Positions 13,593 through 14,726 of a stretch of 14,726 bases of DNA are shown in pieces. The notes under the pieces are model-generated. The model did not search any database. It saw nothing but the letters and a program-made list of their open reading frames with translations, and had not been told where the DNA came from. Position 1 is the stretch's first letter. Each line of letters starts with the position of its first letter. The stretch comes from CAZEVY01 sp964515555. Its GTDB lineage: Bacteria; Acidobacteriota; Terriglobia; Bryobacterales; Bryobacteraceae. The DNA lies in assembly GCA_964515555.1 (NCBI GenBank), contig CAZEVY010000122.1:1-14726 (forward strand). The letters are read 5' to 3'. Position numbers and translations under genes: made by a program.

Positions 13593-14231
13593 CTACTCGG
13601 CCGCGACAATGCGGGTCCGCGTTACCTTGCCGTTCTCAAGGTCGATCTTGCCCAGTTTCCCCGACGTGAGCAGGTACGTGAAGCGCTCCGAGTCCCCGCT
13701 GATTCGCATGTAGGGATCGCCGAGTTTGCCCAGCACTTCGGGCTTCGCGGTTCCCGCGGCGACCTCGTTCAATTGCTCTTCGGTGATCGGCGTCGCGGGC
13801 GGCGCGGGGTCGGCCTGCGGAATGGTCGCCGCCGCGCGCGGCGACCGCGCGGTCCTGGCGGTGCGGCTGGGGCGTTGTTGGCCGGCTCCGGTCATCGTCT
13901 GCCGGACCCCGGCGCGGAACTCCGTCATTCGGGCGTCGTGCGCCGCCATCGTGGCGTCGAAGGCGGCCATCATGCTCTTGGGAATGACGCCCTTCTCGTC
14001 GCTGCACACGTCTTTCCCCTTCATGCAGCCGTAGTAGGTTCGCCCCGATTTCCCGTAGACGCCGTCCGGCGCGCTCTTGCACTTCACCGGCGACCAGTGG
14101 ATGTGCGGGAGCTTCAGAATCAGGTCCGTCGCCTTGAGACCGTCGAAGTTCCCGGCAACCGGTTTGCCGCCCGCCGGGGACTGCGCGATCGCCGGCAGCG
14201 TCGCGGCCAGAAGCGCCAGCACGACTCTCAC
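13593..14231 (-). CDS. secreted protein of unknown function
   Basis: The 212-residue product starts with a clear signal peptide (MRVVLALLAATLPAIAQ, cleavage probably near residue 17). The mature part has a Cys-containing segment (Cys51, Cys69, Cys76) around KSGRTYYGCMKGKDVC. A low-complexity Ala/Thr/Arg/Pro linker follows (about 115-148). The C-terminal region (VLGKLGDPYMRIS... LGKIDLENGKVTRTRI, about 166-208) recalls the small SmpA/BamE-like fold; that resemblance is weak. It starts with GTG (14231) and ends three bases from the convergent AHSA1-like gene. Nothing in the context assigns a role. Confidence 0.75.
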   Translation of the reverse strand: MRVVLALLAATLPAIAQSPAGGKPVAGNFDGLKATDLILKLPHIHWSPVKCKSAPDGVYGKSGRTYYGCMKGKDVCSDEKGVIPKSMMAAFDATMAAHDARMTEFRAGVRQTMTGAGQQRPSRTARTARSPRAAATIPQADPAPPATPITEEQLNEVAAGTAKPEVLGKLGDPYMRISGDSERFTYLLTSGKLGKIDLENGKVTRTRIVAAE

Positions 14232-14360
14232 GCGGCCAGTGTAATCGCAAGCGTCTTGCCGATCCAGCGTTTGAGTGATCTCCGGCCCCGGTCTGCGGGA
14301 TTTGCCCTATTCGGACGCGCCGGATGCGGTCATTTTCCACCTCTGTGTGAGAATGAAGTG

Positions 14361-14726
14361 GTGACCGGCCATCAGATCCGCCAGGCCTTCCTCGACTACT
14401 TCGCCGAGCGCGGCCACCGCGCCGTCCGAAGCTCGTCGCTTGTGCCAGCCAACGACCCGACGTTGCTTTTCACCAACGCCGGCATGAACCAGTTCAAGGA
14501 CGTCTTCCTCGGTCTCGAAAAGCGCGACTACAACCGGGCTTGTTCCTCCCAGAAGTGCGTCCGGGCCGGCGGCAAGCACAACGACCTCGAAAATGTCGGC
14601 TACACCCGCCGCCACCACACCTTCTTCGAGATGCTCGGGAACTTCTCCTTCGGCGACTACTTCAAGTCCGACGCCATCGATTTCGCCTGGGATCTGGTCA
14701 CGCGCGTCTACGGCCTCGAGAAGGAC
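14361..14726 (+). CDS. alaS: alanyl-tRNA synthetase, 5' part (runs off the window)
   Basis: The 122 codons present encode the N-terminal catalytic domain of a class II alanyl-tRNA synthetase, which charges tRNA-Ala in the cytoplasm. The start TGHQIRQAFLDYFAERGH, the segment SSLVPANDPTLLFTNAGMNQFKD and the class II motif region GYTRRHHTFFEMLGNFSFGDYFK are diagnostic. The full protein is normally about 870 residues, so roughly one seventh is here. The GTG at 14361 fits the family N terminus; an in-frame GTG at 14358 is also possible. There is no good Shine-Dalgarno. An extended -10-like TGTGAGAAT (14346-14354) ends six bases before the start, but no -35 supports it. Confidence 0.95.
   Translation, partial: MTGHQIRQAFLDYFAERGHRAVRSSSLVPANDPTLLFTNAGMNQFKDVFLGLEKRDYNRACSSQKCVRAGGKHNDLENVGYTRRHHTFFEMLGNFSFGDYFKSDAIDFAWDLVTRVYGLEKD

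Overview
The window reads as a chromosomal segment of a high-GC, Gram-negative-type bacterium, most likely an Acidobacteriota of the Bryobacterales/Solibacter type. Three things suggest this: the overall gene style, with a TPR-CHAT protein next to an ECF-like sigma factor and a Cys-free anti-sigma-like membrane protein; acidobacterial-looking hypothetical proteins; and an intergenic repeat containing the block CCGCGACCGTGAGGGAGC, which I remember as abundant in Solibacter-like genomes. The lineage call is inference. No rRNA, tRNA, CRISPR array, insertion sequence or phage gene was seen. The window is almost fully coding, and its largest gene-free stretch is 11904-12175 (272 bases).

Layout. 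A small WxxGxW-type lipoprotein (27-332, +) converges on truB (383-1264, -). Divergent from truB, a PHP-domain phosphoesterase (1379-2254, +) is coupled by an ATGA overlap to a PAP2 phosphatase (2251-2784, +). PAP2 converges on a coupled minus-strand trio, in transcription order: a 926-residue TPR-CHAT protein with a predicted export signal (6810-4030), an ECF-like sigma factor (4033-3443) and a single-pass anti-sigma-like protein (3446-2781). The trio joins by a GTGA overlap and then an ATGA overlap. It is the most interesting system here: a caspase-like protease candidate, a sigma factor and a membrane regulator made from one message.

Upstream lies a five-gene minus-strand run, probably one operon: aroF-type DAHP synthase (11903-10863), a membrane-anchored protein of unknown function (10852-9929), a PfkB sugar/nucleoside kinase (9928-8975), a short-chain dehydrogenase (9003-8272) and a stand-alone ClpA/ClpB-D2-like AAA+ ATPase (8215-6986). 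Divergent from aroF is an ArsR-type regulator (12176-12802, +) overlapping a tandem SRPBCC/AHSA1 protein (12774-13589, +). The regulator has a near-consensus promoter that should start the transcript at its ATG, and inverted repeats lie inside and just upstream of that promoter. A secreted protein of unknown function (14231-13593, -) converges on this pair. The 5' part of alaS (from 14361, +) runs off the window end.

Start codons were re-chosen where the sequence allowed: truB by homology, the sigma factor and the dehydrogenase by Shine-Dalgarno spacing. PAP2, the sigma factor, the ArsR regulator and alaS were read directly from the sequence because the longest open frame was misleading or the gene was cut by the edge.
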